62,849 bases of DNA from Nonomuraea aridisoli (GTDB lineage: Bacteria; Actinomycetota; Actinomycetes; Streptosporangiales; Streptosporangiaceae): positions 1-62,849 of the forward strand of contig NZ_POUD01000019.1 of NCBI RefSeq assembly GCF_003236395.1, given 5' to 3'. Numbering within the stretch: the stretch's first letter is position 1; every line of letters begins with the position of its first letter. Position numbers and translations under genes: made by a program. Positions 26,860 to 34,984 of the stretch are shown one piece after another. Under the pieces are notes generated by a model. It had not been told where the DNA came from. It saw nothing but the letters and a program-made list of their open reading frames with translations, and ran no database searches.

Positions 26860-27030
26860 GTGGCGCTCACCACCGAGATGCGGACCGCAGGCATTAAAAC
26901 GTTCGCATCGGAGCCGGGCCGTCGCCGTGTCCCGGGACGGACGCCAGTCGCGGCACGGCGTGCCGGCGGGCGGGCCCACCAGGTTCTCTCGGGGGATCAC
27001 ACCTTCCGAACGACCGAGGAGACACAATGA
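26860..27030 (+). CDS. possible leader peptide upstream of sugar ABC operon
   Basis: A GTG at 26860 directly follows a strong ribosome site (AAAGGGAGGTGGGC) and opens a 56-codon frame whose TGA overlaps the ATG of the solute-binding protein (ATGA). The peptide is basic and has no recognisable domain (starts ALTTEMRTAGIKTFASEPG). The coupling geometry suggests a translated leader rather than a functional protein, but it may simply be a chance frame in the 190-base 5' leader. Confidence 0.3.
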   Translation: MALTTEMRTAGIKTFASEPGRRRVPGRTPVAARRAGGRAHQVLSGDHTFRTTEETQ

Positions 27031-28331
27031 CCGACCTGCTGCACGACGCCCGGGTGTCTCGGGGCCAGTTCCTGCGCATGATGGGCGGCCTGGGCGCGGC
27101 CGCGTTCGCCACCGCCTGCTCCACCCGGCCCCAGACGAGCACCCCGTCGGGCGGCGGGCAGGCGACGACGGAGCTGAAGTTCATCGGCGTGTCCGACCAG
27201 AAGACCCCGATGGACCAGCTCGTGGCCGCCTACCGGCAGGCGAAGCCGGCGGTGCGGATCACCGCGTCGTACGCCCCCACCGACCAGGTGCAGACCTCGG
27301 TGCGCACCCAGCTCGGCGCCGGCAACGCCCCCGACCTGCACGTCGTCTACCCCGGCAGCGGCAGCGCGATGTCGATGTCGCAGATCGCCGAGGCCGGGCT
27401 GCTGGCGGACCTGTCGGCGCAGGCGTGGACGCGGACCATCCCCGAGGGCTTCAGGCCCGCCTTCCAGCTCGACGGCAAGACCTACATCTACTCGGCGGGC
27501 TCGTCGGTCATCGGCGCCGTCTACAACAAGAAGGCGTTCGAGCAGGCGGGCGTCGAGGCGCCGCCGACCACGTGGAGCGAGTTCCTGTCGGTCTGCGACC
27601 GGCTGAAGAAGGCCGGCGTGGTGCCGATCGCCCTGGGCGCGCAGACGCCGTGGGTGACCCAGCTCATCACGTACGCGCTGGTGCCCTCCACCGTCTACGC
27701 CAAGGATCCGTCGTTCGACGACAAGCAGCTCGCCGGGCAGGCGAGCTTCGCGCAGTCCGGCTGGCGCGAGGCCATGGAGATGTACCTGGAGCTGCAGAAG
27801 CGCGGCTTCTTCAACGACAACCCGAACGGCACCACGTTCGAGCAGCAGACGTCCATGGTCGCGACCGGCAAGGCGGCGATGGCCGTGCAGGTCTCGGCCG
27901 TGCTGCCGGATTTCCGCAAGGCCGCCTCCACCCCTGACGACCTGTCGATGTTCCCGGTGCCGGGGGCCGACGACGCGGCGGGCGTGTGGATCCCGGCCGG
28001 CGTCGTCGTCGGGCTCGGCGCCGGGGCCAAGGGCGCGAACGTCGAGGAGGCCAAGGCGTTCATCGACTTCCTCGGCAAGCAGGAGAACATCAACGCCTGG
28101 GCGAAGGCCATCGCCGCCATCCCGCTCGTGCAGGACGCCGCCTCCACCATCGACCCGGCCGTGGAGTCGTTCCTGCCGTTCACCAAGGACCGCGCGGTGC
28201 CGTTCATGGACCAGCGCTGGCCGAACGCCGAGGTGCAGCCGGTGCACTTCGCGGTGATCCAGGAGCTGCTGGCCGGCGAGTCGACCATTGACGAGGCGCT
28301 GCGGAAGATGGACGAGGCGTACCAGAAGTGA
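27027..28331 (+). CDS. sugar ABC transporter substrate-binding lipoprotein
   Basis: A 434-residue extracellular solute-binding protein (family 1, MalE-like). The N-terminus carries a Tat-like SRGQFLRMMGGLGAAAF signal with a lipobox AFATAC (cysteine about residue 31) and a Ser/Gly-rich linker. The body has the usual alternation: LGAGNAPDLHVVYPGSGS, YIYSAGSSVIGAVYNKKAFE and PTTWSEFLSVCDRLKKAGVV, then a C-terminal segment SFLPFTKDRAVPFMDQRWPN. It delivers an oligosaccharide to the two permeases encoded by the next genes, which overlap it by four bases (GTGA). No ATPase gene is nearby, so a shared MsiK-type ATPase encoded elsewhere is likely, as in other actinomycetes. Confidence 0.93.
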   Translation: MTDLLHDARVSRGQFLRMMGGLGAAAFATACSTRPQTSTPSGGGQATTELKFIGVSDQKTPMDQLVAAYRQAKPAVRITASYAPTDQVQTSVRTQLGAGNAPDLHVVYPGSGSAMSMSQIAEAGLLADLSAQAWTRTIPEGFRPAFQLDGKTYIYSAGSSVIGAVYNKKAFEQAGVEAPPTTWSEFLSVCDRLKKAGVVPIALGAQTPWVTQLITYALVPSTVYAKDPSFDDKQLAGQASFAQSGWREAMEMYLELQKRGFFNDNPNGTTFEQQTSMVATGKAAMAVQVSAVLPDFRKAASTPDDLSMFPVPGADDAAGVWIPAGVVVGLGAGAKGANVEEAKAFIDFLGKQENINAWAKAIAAIPLVQDAASTIDPAVESFLPFTKDRAVPFMDQRWPNAEVQPVHFAVIQELLAGESTIDEALRKMDEAYQK

Positions 28332-29239
28332 CACCCGTGACGGCCCACCGGGCCCGGCCCGCGCGGGCCTCCCGGCGGCGATTCAGCGTGACCAGCCCGC
28401 CGTGGCTGTTCGCCGCGCCCGCCCTCGTGGTGTACGCGGTGGTGGTGCTCTACCCGGCGGTGAGCGGCGTGGTGTACGCGTTCACCGACTGGAGCGGCAT
28501 CGGCGAGGACATGTCGTTCGTGGGCCTGGCCCAGTTCCGCACGCTGCTCGGTGACGAGCAGGCGCTCGGCTCGATCGTCAACACGCTGCTGCTGACCGTG
28601 GCCATCGTCGTCGTGCAGAACGCCGTCGGGCTGCTGCTGGCGCTCGGCGTGCACGTGCGGCTCAGGAGCCGGGCGCTGCTGCGGGTGGTGTTCTTCGCGC
28701 CGGTCGTGGTCAGCCCGGTCATGGTGGCGTTCCTGTGGAAGTACCTTTACAACCCCGACCCGTCCTCCGGCCTCAACGGGCTGCTCGGCGTGCGGGTGGA
28801 CTGGCTGGGCGACCCGTCGGTCGCGCTGTGGTCGATCGCCGGCATGGTCATCTGGCAGAACGCCGGATACTCCATGGTCATCTTCCTGGCCGGTCTGGAG
28901 GGCGTGCCGCCGGAGCTGCACGAGGCCGCCAAGATCGACGGCGCGGGCACGTGGCAGCGTTTCCGCTTCGTCACCTGGCCGCTGCTCGCGCCCGCGCTGA
29001 CGATCAACCTGATGCTCTCGACGATCGGCGGGCTCAAGCTGTTCGACCAGGTCTTCGCCGCCACGAACGGCGGCCCGGGCTACGCCACGGAGACGCTCTC
29101 GACGGTGCTGTACAAGCAGGCGTTCGTGTTCGGCAAGTTCGGCTACAGCACGGCGATCGCGCTGGTGCTGGCCCTGTTCGTGGCCGCCGTCTCCCTCGTC
29201 CAGGTGTACTACCTGCGCAGCCGTGAGGTGACCGCGTGA
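28328..29239 (+). CDS. carbohydrate ABC transporter permease (MalF-like)
   Basis: A 303-residue inner-membrane permease with six hydrophobic segments after a basic N-terminus. The BPD_transp_1 signature with the EAA loop is ELHEAAKIDGAGTWQRFRFV, then TWPLLAPALTINLML. A GTG start overlaps the preceding stop (GTGA), and its own end overlaps the next permease start in the same way, so the three genes are translationally coupled. It forms a heterodimer with the following permease for import of the sugar bound by the lipoprotein. Confidence 0.93.
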   Translation: MTPVTAHRARPARASRRRFSVTSPPWLFAAPALVVYAVVVLYPAVSGVVYAFTDWSGIGEDMSFVGLAQFRTLLGDEQALGSIVNTLLLTVAIVVVQNAVGLLLALGVHVRLRSRALLRVVFFAPVVVSPVMVAFLWKYLYNPDPSSGLNGLLGVRVDWLGDPSVALWSIAGMVIWQNAGYSMVIFLAGLEGVPPELHEAAKIDGAGTWQRFRFVTWPLLAPALTINLMLSTIGGLKLFDQVFAATNGGPGYATETLSTVLYKQAFVFGKFGYSTAIALVLALFVAAVSLVQVYYLRSREVTA

Positions 29240-30048
29240 AAAGGACGTTCCTCCTCGAAATCGTGATGATCGCGGTGGCGGTCGCGTTCCTGTTCCCCGT
29301 CTACGCGCTGGTGTCGTTGTCGCTGAAGGACCCGGCGCAGATCTCGCAGTCGCCGCTGGCGCTGCCGGACCCGCCCACGTTCGCGAACTTCGCCGAGGCG
29401 TGGACGGCGGCGGCGCTCGGCCCGTCGCTGGTGAACAGCACGGTGATCACGGTGGTCAGCCTGGTGGCGCTCATCGCGCTGGGCTCGTTCGCGTCGTACT
29501 TTCTGGCCCGGGTGCGGACCCGGCTCGGCTACGGCCTGTACGTGCTCTTCCTGCTGGGCATCGTGCTGCCGTTCCAGCTGGGCATGATCCCGCTCTACCA
29601 GCTGGTGAACGACCTGGGGCTGATCGGCACCCATGCCGGGATGATCCTTTTCTACACGGGCATCCAGCTGCCGTTCACCGTCTTCCTCTACACCGGGTTC
29701 ATCCGGGCGCTGCCCCGCGAGTACGCCGCCGCCGCGCAGATCGACGGGGCCTCGCACCTCGTGGCGTTCACCCGGGTCGTCTTCCCGCTGCTGCGGCCGA
29801 TCACCGGCACGGTGCTGATCCTCAACGCCGTCTTCATCTGGAACGACTTCTTCACGCCGCTGGTCTACCTCGGCGGCTCCGGCTACGAGACGGTCCCGGT
29901 CAGCGTCTTCGCCTTCGTCGGCCAGTACGTCTCCCAGCACGGCCTGGTCTTCGCCGGTCTCGTGCTCGGCGCGGTGCCGATCGTGCTGGTGTTCCTGGCG
30001 CTGCAGCGTTACGTCATCAAGGGCTTCGCGAGCGGACTCAAAGGGTGA
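29236..30048 (+). CDS. carbohydrate ABC transporter permease (MalG-like)
   Basis: A 270-residue second permease of the sugar importer. It has six transmembrane segments and the EAA-type loop LPREYAAAAQIDGASHLVAF, then TRVVFPLLRPITGTVL. The ending YVIKGFASGLKG is typical of MalG-type proteins (xFIxGLTxGAVKG). The GTG start overlaps the preceding gene, and the stop overlaps the glycosidase start (GTGA at 30045). This tight order means transporter and glycosidase are made together. Confidence 0.93.
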   Translation: MKRTFLLEIVMIAVAVAFLFPVYALVSLSLKDPAQISQSPLALPDPPTFANFAEAWTAAALGPSLVNSTVITVVSLVALIALGSFASYFLARVRTRLGYGLYVLFLLGIVLPFQLGMIPLYQLVNDLGLIGTHAGMILFYTGIQLPFTVFLYTGFIRALPREYAAAAQIDGASHLVAFTRVVFPLLRPITGTVLILNAVFIWNDFFTPLVYLGGSGYETVPVSVFAFVGQYVSQHGLVFAGLVLGAVPIVLVFLALQRYVIKGFASGLKG

Positions 30049-33000
30049 ACGTCTTCGACCTGCTGCGGGAGCCGCCCGCGGCGTACTCGCCGGCGGCGAT
30101 CTGGTGGTGGAGCGGCGAGCCGCTGCGCCGCGACCGGCTGCGCTGGCAGCTGGAACGCCTGGTGGCGGGCGGGGTGCGCAACCTCGTCATCCTCAACCTG
30201 GCGCCGTCGGGGCCGGGCTTCGGCGCGGACGCCGACGACCCGCCGTTCCTGTCGGAGGCGTGGTGGGAGCTGCTCGACGGGGTGTGCGCGGACGCGTACG
30301 AGCTGGGGGCGTACCTGTGGTTCTACGACCAGCTGGGCTTCTCGGGCGCCGACCTGCAGGCCCGGCTCGTGGTGGAACGCCCGGAGTTCGCCGGCCAGTG
30401 GCTGGCGCCGGACGGCTCGGTGACGCGGCGCGGCTTCGACTACCTGTCGCGTGAGGCGTGCGCGGTGCTGCTGGATCGGGTGCACGGCGAGTTCGAACGG
30501 CGGGTGGGGCACTGGTTCGGCCGGGTGATCGCCGGATCGTTCCAGGACGAGCTGCCGACGCTGCCCACGTGGTCGGCGCGGTTCGCCGAGGAGCACCTGA
30601 CCCGGCGGGGCGAGGCGTTCTCGCTGGACGAGCCCGACTGGCTCGCCTACCAGCGCACGCGGGCGGAGCTCGCCGAGGAGGCGTTCTTCCGGCCGCTGGC
30701 GGAGTGGCACGAGCGGCACGGCCTGGTCAACGGCTGCGACCAGCAGGACCCGGCGCGCGCCGGGCACCCCGTGGAGGGCGTGCAACTGTACGCCGACTAC
30801 GCGCGCACCCACCGCTGGTTCGGCGCGCCCGGCTCCGACCACCACGGCGACGCCCGCCTGCACGCCTCCCTCGCCCACCTGTACGGCCGGCCGCGCACGT
30901 GGATCGAGGCGTTCCACTCCAGCGGCTGGGGCGGCACGCTGGAGGAGACGTTCGACTGGCTGCTGCCGTGGCTGCGCGCGGGGGCGACGTTGTACAACCC
31001 GCACGCGGTCTACTACACGACCCGGCGCGGCTGGTGGGAGTGGGCGCCGCCGTCCACCGACTGGCGACAGCCGTACTGGCGCCACCACCGGGTGTTCGCC
31101 GACGCCGTCACCCGGTTGTGCGCGGTGTTGTCGCAGGGGCGGCACGCCTGCGACGTGGCCGTGCTGCTGCCGACGGCCACCGCTCAGGCGGGCACCGGCC
31201 CGGTATCGGTGGGAGCGGACGCCGCGCGGGCGCAGGAGGTCTACCGCGAGATCGTGGGCGACATGGCGTGGTTCGCCACGAAACCGGGCGTGCTGGACCG
31301 GCTGTGCCTGGACGCCGACGTGATCGACGAGGACTCGGTGCGGCGCGCGACCGTCGAGGACGGGCGGCTGACGGTCGCGGCGGAGGCGTACCGCGCGATC
31401 ATCCTGCCCGCCGTCACGGAGCTGGACGCGGACGTCGCGGCCCGGCTCGCGGAGTTCGCCGCGGCCGGCGGGCTGGTCGTCACGGTCGGCACGCGGCCCG
31501 TCGAGCACGACCGGGTCCGGTACGCCGGCTCGCCCGCCGCGCTGGGCGAGGCACTGGCGGACCTGCCGCGCCGGGTGGAGGCTCCGGTGCCGGCGCTGGT
31601 GCGCGAGACCGACGGGACCACGCTGGTGTTCCTGACCGCGACGCACCCGATGGCGAGCAGGATCGGCGTGGGCCGCCCGGACGAGCGCGGTGTGGAGCTG
31701 GGCTGGCTGGACGCCTCCATCGACTTCGACCCCGCCCGCTACGTCCGCGACATGCGCGTCACCGTCCGGGGCGTCTCGGGCACGCCGCGCCTGGCCCGCC
31801 TCTTCGGCGGCGGCGAGCCGGTGGCGCTGCCGCACACCCGCGACGGCGACACGGTGGAGGTCGTGGTGCCGTTCGACGACGGGCCGGCCGCGTTGCTGGT
31901 CTTCGACGGCACCGAGGCCGAGCCGGCGCCGCCGCAGCCCGCGTACCCCGTGGAGAGCGATCTCGGGGACGAGTGGGACGTCGAGCTGGTGCCCACCCTG
32001 GACGACACGTGGTCCGACTTCGGCGGCGGGGCGGGCGTCGAACGCTGGACGCTGCGGACGCCGGACGGCGAGCCGGTGCACGTCACGTTCGGGCCGCACG
32101 GCGAGCAGCGGGTCGGCGACGGCCCGTGGACGCCGTCGGTCTGGTCGGCCTCGCGCGGGCTGCGCAAGGACCCCGTCCACCGCGACACGCTCGGTCCCAA
32201 GGGGCACGTGCCGGCGGAGTTCCTGGCGTTCGGCCGAGTCGCGGCGGGCACGCGGGCCTGCTTCCGCACGCTGCTGACCGTGCCGCCGGGCCCGCGGGCG
32301 TGGCTGGCCGTGGGCGCGGGGGCGGCCAAGACCCTGCGGCTCGACGGCGCCGAGTTGCTTCTTGACGATCCCGGGTACGCCGCCGTCACGCGCGCGCCGC
32401 TCGCGCCCGGCGAGCACCTGCTGGAGCTGATCCTCACCCCTGACGAGGACCTCGACCTGCGCGCCTACGTCTGCCTGGTCGCCGACCCGGCCGGCGCCGC
32501 CCGCCCCGAGTGGATCTCCGGCGCGCCGCTGGAGACGACCGTGCGGGTCGGGGACCCGGCCGCCGCCGAGCCGTTGCAGGTGGCCTCGACCGCGTCGTGC
32601 CGGGTGCTGGTCAACGGCGTGGAGGCGGGCCGGCAGGGCGGCTTCGACCCGTACGCGGAGGCGGACATCCCCCGGGTGCGCCGCTACGACGTCTCCGGCC
32701 TGCTGCGCGCGGGCGACAACACCGTACGCATCGAGTCGGACGGCTGGGTGCTGGTGGACGGCCTGGCCGTCTCCGGCCCCGGCTGGTCGCCCCGCCCGCG
32801 GGTACGCCGCCGCCAGCACGGCGAGCCCGCCGCCCTCTACCTGCGGCCGCGCCCGCATCCGCTGCCGGAGGCCGGCTGGCTCGACGGCCGGCCCACCGCG
32901 CTGCCCGCGACGTTCGCGGTGCCGGGCGCCCGCCCGCTGGTGGAGACGTTCCTGCTGGAGCCGCCGCCGGGCGCGATCTCGGTGGACGCGGGGCCGGCCG

Positions 33001-33503
33001 AGGTGGCCGGCGACCTGTCCGCGGGGACCGTCGAGCTGCGGGTGGCCACGCGGCCGGGCGCGCAGGGAGGCGCGGCGTTCGGCGGGCCCGTGCGGTTCGC
33101 CTGCGGGCCGGGGCGGATGCGGCTCGGCGACTGGGAGGAACGCGGCCTGCCCGGCTACAGCGGCGGCGTGCGTTACCGCACCGCCGTCACGGCGTCGGCC
33201 GGGCCCGGCCGGCTCGACCTGGGGCGGGTCCGCGGCACGGCGGAGGTCACGGTGAACGGGCGGGCGTGCGGGGTGCGGGTGTGCTCGCCGTACACGTTCG
33301 ACGTGGAGCTGGACGAAGGGGTCAACACGGTCGAGATCCTCGTGCTCGGGACGCTCGGGCCGTACCTGGACGAGGTGAGCCCCACCCACTTCGTCTTCCC
33401 CGGCCAGCGCACCACCGGCCTGTTCGGCCCCGTCCGCCTGCTAACGGCCGACCGGGGGCAGGCGCCGCAGCAGCGACATGGAGACCACGGCCAGCGCGAG
33501 TGA
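30045..33503 (+). CDS. large GH106-like glycosidase (alpha-L-rhamnosidase-like)
   Basis: An 1152-residue cytosolic protein (no signal peptide). The N-terminal third is a TIM-barrel-like domain beginning YSPAAIWWWSGEPLRRDRLR, with FYDQLGFSGADLQARLVVER and SFQDELPTLPTW (candidate catalytic E169), WIEAFHSSGWGGTLEETFDW (candidate catalytic E288) and GATLYNPHAVYYTTRRGWWE. This order resembles GH106 alpha-L-rhamnosidases and related uncharacterised glycosyl hydrolases. A middle region (DVAVLLPTATAQ) and later beta-sandwich modules follow (about 780-1140, ending in a galactose-binding-like fold). GTG start coupled to the permease. Its 3' end overlaps the convergent MFS gene by 63 bases, so the last 20 residues may be an extension. 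Intracellular location fits cleavage of imported oligosaccharides. Confidence 0.82.
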   Translation: MNVFDLLREPPAAYSPAAIWWWSGEPLRRDRLRWQLERLVAGGVRNLVILNLAPSGPGFGADADDPPFLSEAWWELLDGVCADAYELGAYLWFYDQLGFSGADLQARLVVERPEFAGQWLAPDGSVTRRGFDYLSREACAVLLDRVHGEFERRVGHWFGRVIAGSFQDELPTLPTWSARFAEEHLTRRGEAFSLDEPDWLAYQRTRAELAEEAFFRPLAEWHERHGLVNGCDQQDPARAGHPVEGVQLYADYARTHRWFGAPGSDHHGDARLHASLAHLYGRPRTWIEAFHSSGWGGTLEETFDWLLPWLRAGATLYNPHAVYYTTRRGWWEWAPPSTDWRQPYWRHHRVFADAVTRLCAVLSQGRHACDVAVLLPTATAQAGTGPVSVGADAARAQEVYREIVGDMAWFATKPGVLDRLCLDADVIDEDSVRRATVEDGRLTVAAEAYRAIILPAVTELDADVAARLAEFAAAGGLVVTVGTRPVEHDRVRYAGSPAALGEALADLPRRVEAPVPALVRETDGTTLVFLTATHPMASRIGVGRPDERGVELGWLDASIDFDPARYVRDMRVTVRGVSGTPRLARLFGGGEPVALPHTRDGDTVEVVVPFDDGPAALLVFDGTEAEPAPPQPAYPVESDLGDEWDVELVPTLDDTWSDFGGGAGVERWTLRTPDGEPVHVTFGPHGEQRVGDGPWTPSVWSASRGLRKDPVHRDTLGPKGHVPAEFLAFGRVAAGTRACFRTLLTVPPGPRAWLAVGAGAAKTLRLDGAELLLDDPGYAAVTRAPLAPGEHLLELILTPDEDLDLRAYVCLVADPAGAARPEWISGAPLETTVRVGDPAAAEPLQVASTASCRVLVNGVEAGRQGGFDPYAEADIPRVRRYDVSGLLRAGDNTVRIESDGWVLVDGLAVSGPGWSPRPRVRRRQHGEPAALYLRPRPHPLPEAGWLDGRPTALPATFAVPGARPLVETFLLEPPPGAISVDAGPAEVAGDLSAGTVELRVATRPGAQGGAAFGGPVRFACGPGRMRLGDWEERGLPGYSGGVRYRTAVTASAGPGRLDLGRVRGTAEVTVNGRACGVRVCSPYTFDVELDEGVNTVEILVLGTLGPYLDEVSPTHFVFPGQRTTGLFGPVRLLTADRGQAPQQRHGDHGQRE

Positions 33504-34925
33504 CACCACCGCGCTCACGGCCGCGACGGTGAGCAGGCCCTGGCCGAAGGCGGCCTGGGCCTGCTCCACCAGCGCCGCGGCGGGGCCCGGCGGCAGGGTG
33601 GCGGCGGTGCCGAGCGCCTCGGCGAGCGAGTCGCCCGCCTGCGGCGAACGCACCGTGGCGCCGTAGACGACCGTGCCGACGCTGCCGAGCAGCGCGATGC
33701 CCAGCGCGATGCCGAGCTGGCCGCCGCACTCCGCCAGCGCGGAGGCCGACCCGGCACGCTCCCGCGGCGCCGAGCCGACGATGAGGTTGAGCCCCAGCGC
33801 GCCCACCGGCGCCATGCCCAGGAAGCCGACCGTGACGCCGGTGACCAGCGCGCCCAGGCCGTCGCCCGTCACGACCACGGCGAACCCGGCCGCCGAGACG
33901 ACCAGCCCGGTCCCGACGAGCGGACCCGGACGGAACACGCCGGCCAGGACCGGCGTGGCCAGCGAGCCCGCGGCCAGGGCCAGGGCCGGGAGCGCCATCC
34001 ACGACCCGGCGGCCAGCGGCGAGAGCCCTTCGACGAGTTGCAGGTGCTGGCTGACGAACAGGTAGACGCCGCCCTGCACCACCATGGCGAGCGCCAGGAT
34101 CAGCAGCGCGGCGCTGAACGTACGGCTGCCGAACAGCCGCAGGTCCACCAGCGGCTCCGCCAGCCGCCGCTGCCGCCGCACGAACGCCGCGCCGAACCCC
34201 AGGCCGACGGCGATCGCGGCGTACGCGACCGGCCGCCCGGGGTCGTCGGCCAGCTCCTTCAGGCCGTGGACCAGCGGCAGGATCGCGGCGAGCGACATCG
34301 CCACGCTGAGCAGGTCGATCCGGCCGGAGCCCCGCGCGGCCGTCTCCGGCAGCAGGGTCAGGCCACCGGCCACGACGAGGACCATCACCGGCACCGCCAT
34401 GAGGAACACCGATCCCCACCAGAAGTGCTGCAGCAGCAGCCCGCCGATCACCGGCCCGGCCGCCGCCCCGCCCATGAAGCAGGCGGTGAACACGCCGATG
34501 GCCAGGGCCCGCCGCCTGGCGTCGGCGAACAGCCCGGCCACCAGCGCCAGGGACGACGGCCCCATGGCGGCGCCCGCGACGCCCAGCAGCGCGCGGGCGG
34601 CGATCAGCATCGTGGTCGAGGTGGCGTAGGCGGCCACGATGGAGGCGGCCGCGAACGCGGCCGCGCCGATCAGCAGCAGCCGCCGCCGGCCGATCCGGTC
34701 GCCGGCCGCCCCCATGGCGATCATCAAGCCGGCGATCATGAACCCGTACACGTCGGTGATCCACAGCAGCTCGGTGGCGCTGGGGTCCAGGTCGGCGGCC
34801 AGGTGCGGGAGCGCGAGCATGAGCACCGTGTTGTCCACGGCGAGCAGGAGCGTGGCCAGGGCGAGGACGGACAGGCCCAGCCACGCGCGCGCCCCGCCCC
34901 GGGTGGTTTCCGTAGTGGTCGTCAT
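33441..34925 (-). CDS. MFS drug exporter, DHA2 (EmrB/QacA) type
   Basis: A 494-residue proton-driven efflux transporter with 14 predicted helices. DHA2 marks are LLLAVDNTVLMLALPHLAAD (helix 1), ITDVYGFMIAGLMIAMGAAG then DRIGRRRLLLIGAA (motif A), and GPSSLALVAGLFADARRRAL (motif C region). It is divergent from the SARP regulator gene, with a 59-base gap. Such pairs usually export an antibiotic or its relative under control of the regulator. The stop region overlaps the glycosidase gene by 63 bases. Confidence 0.92.
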   Translation of the reverse strand: MTTTTETTRGGARAWLGLSVLALATLLLAVDNTVLMLALPHLAADLDPSATELLWITDVYGFMIAGLMIAMGAAGDRIGRRRLLLIGAAAFAAASIVAAYATSTTMLIAARALLGVAGAAMGPSSLALVAGLFADARRRALAIGVFTACFMGGAAAGPVIGGLLLQHFWWGSVFLMAVPVMVLVVAGGLTLLPETAARGSGRIDLLSVAMSLAAILPLVHGLKELADDPGRPVAYAAIAVGLGFGAAFVRRQRRLAEPLVDLRLFGSRTFSAALLILALAMVVQGGVYLFVSQHLQLVEGLSPLAAGSWMALPALALAAGSLATPVLAGVFRPGPLVGTGLVVSAAGFAVVVTGDGLGALVTGVTVGFLGMAPVGALGLNLIVGSAPRERAGSASALAECGGQLGIALGIALLGSVGTVVYGATVRSPQAGDSLAEALGTAATLPPGPAAALVEQAQAAFGQGLLTVAAVSAVVSLALAVVSMSLLRRLPPVGR

Positions 34926-34984
34926 GCGATCAGCGTGGAGTCGGGACGTTCCGGTCTGATTCGGATCTGTTTAGGGTGAGGTCC

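Noticed and set aside
29400..30044. Extension of the glycosidase frame upstream over the second permease gene
   Set aside because: The extra residues are the permease gene read in another frame (Arg/Pro/Gly-rich). The GTG at 30045 gives a proper domain start and exact coupling.
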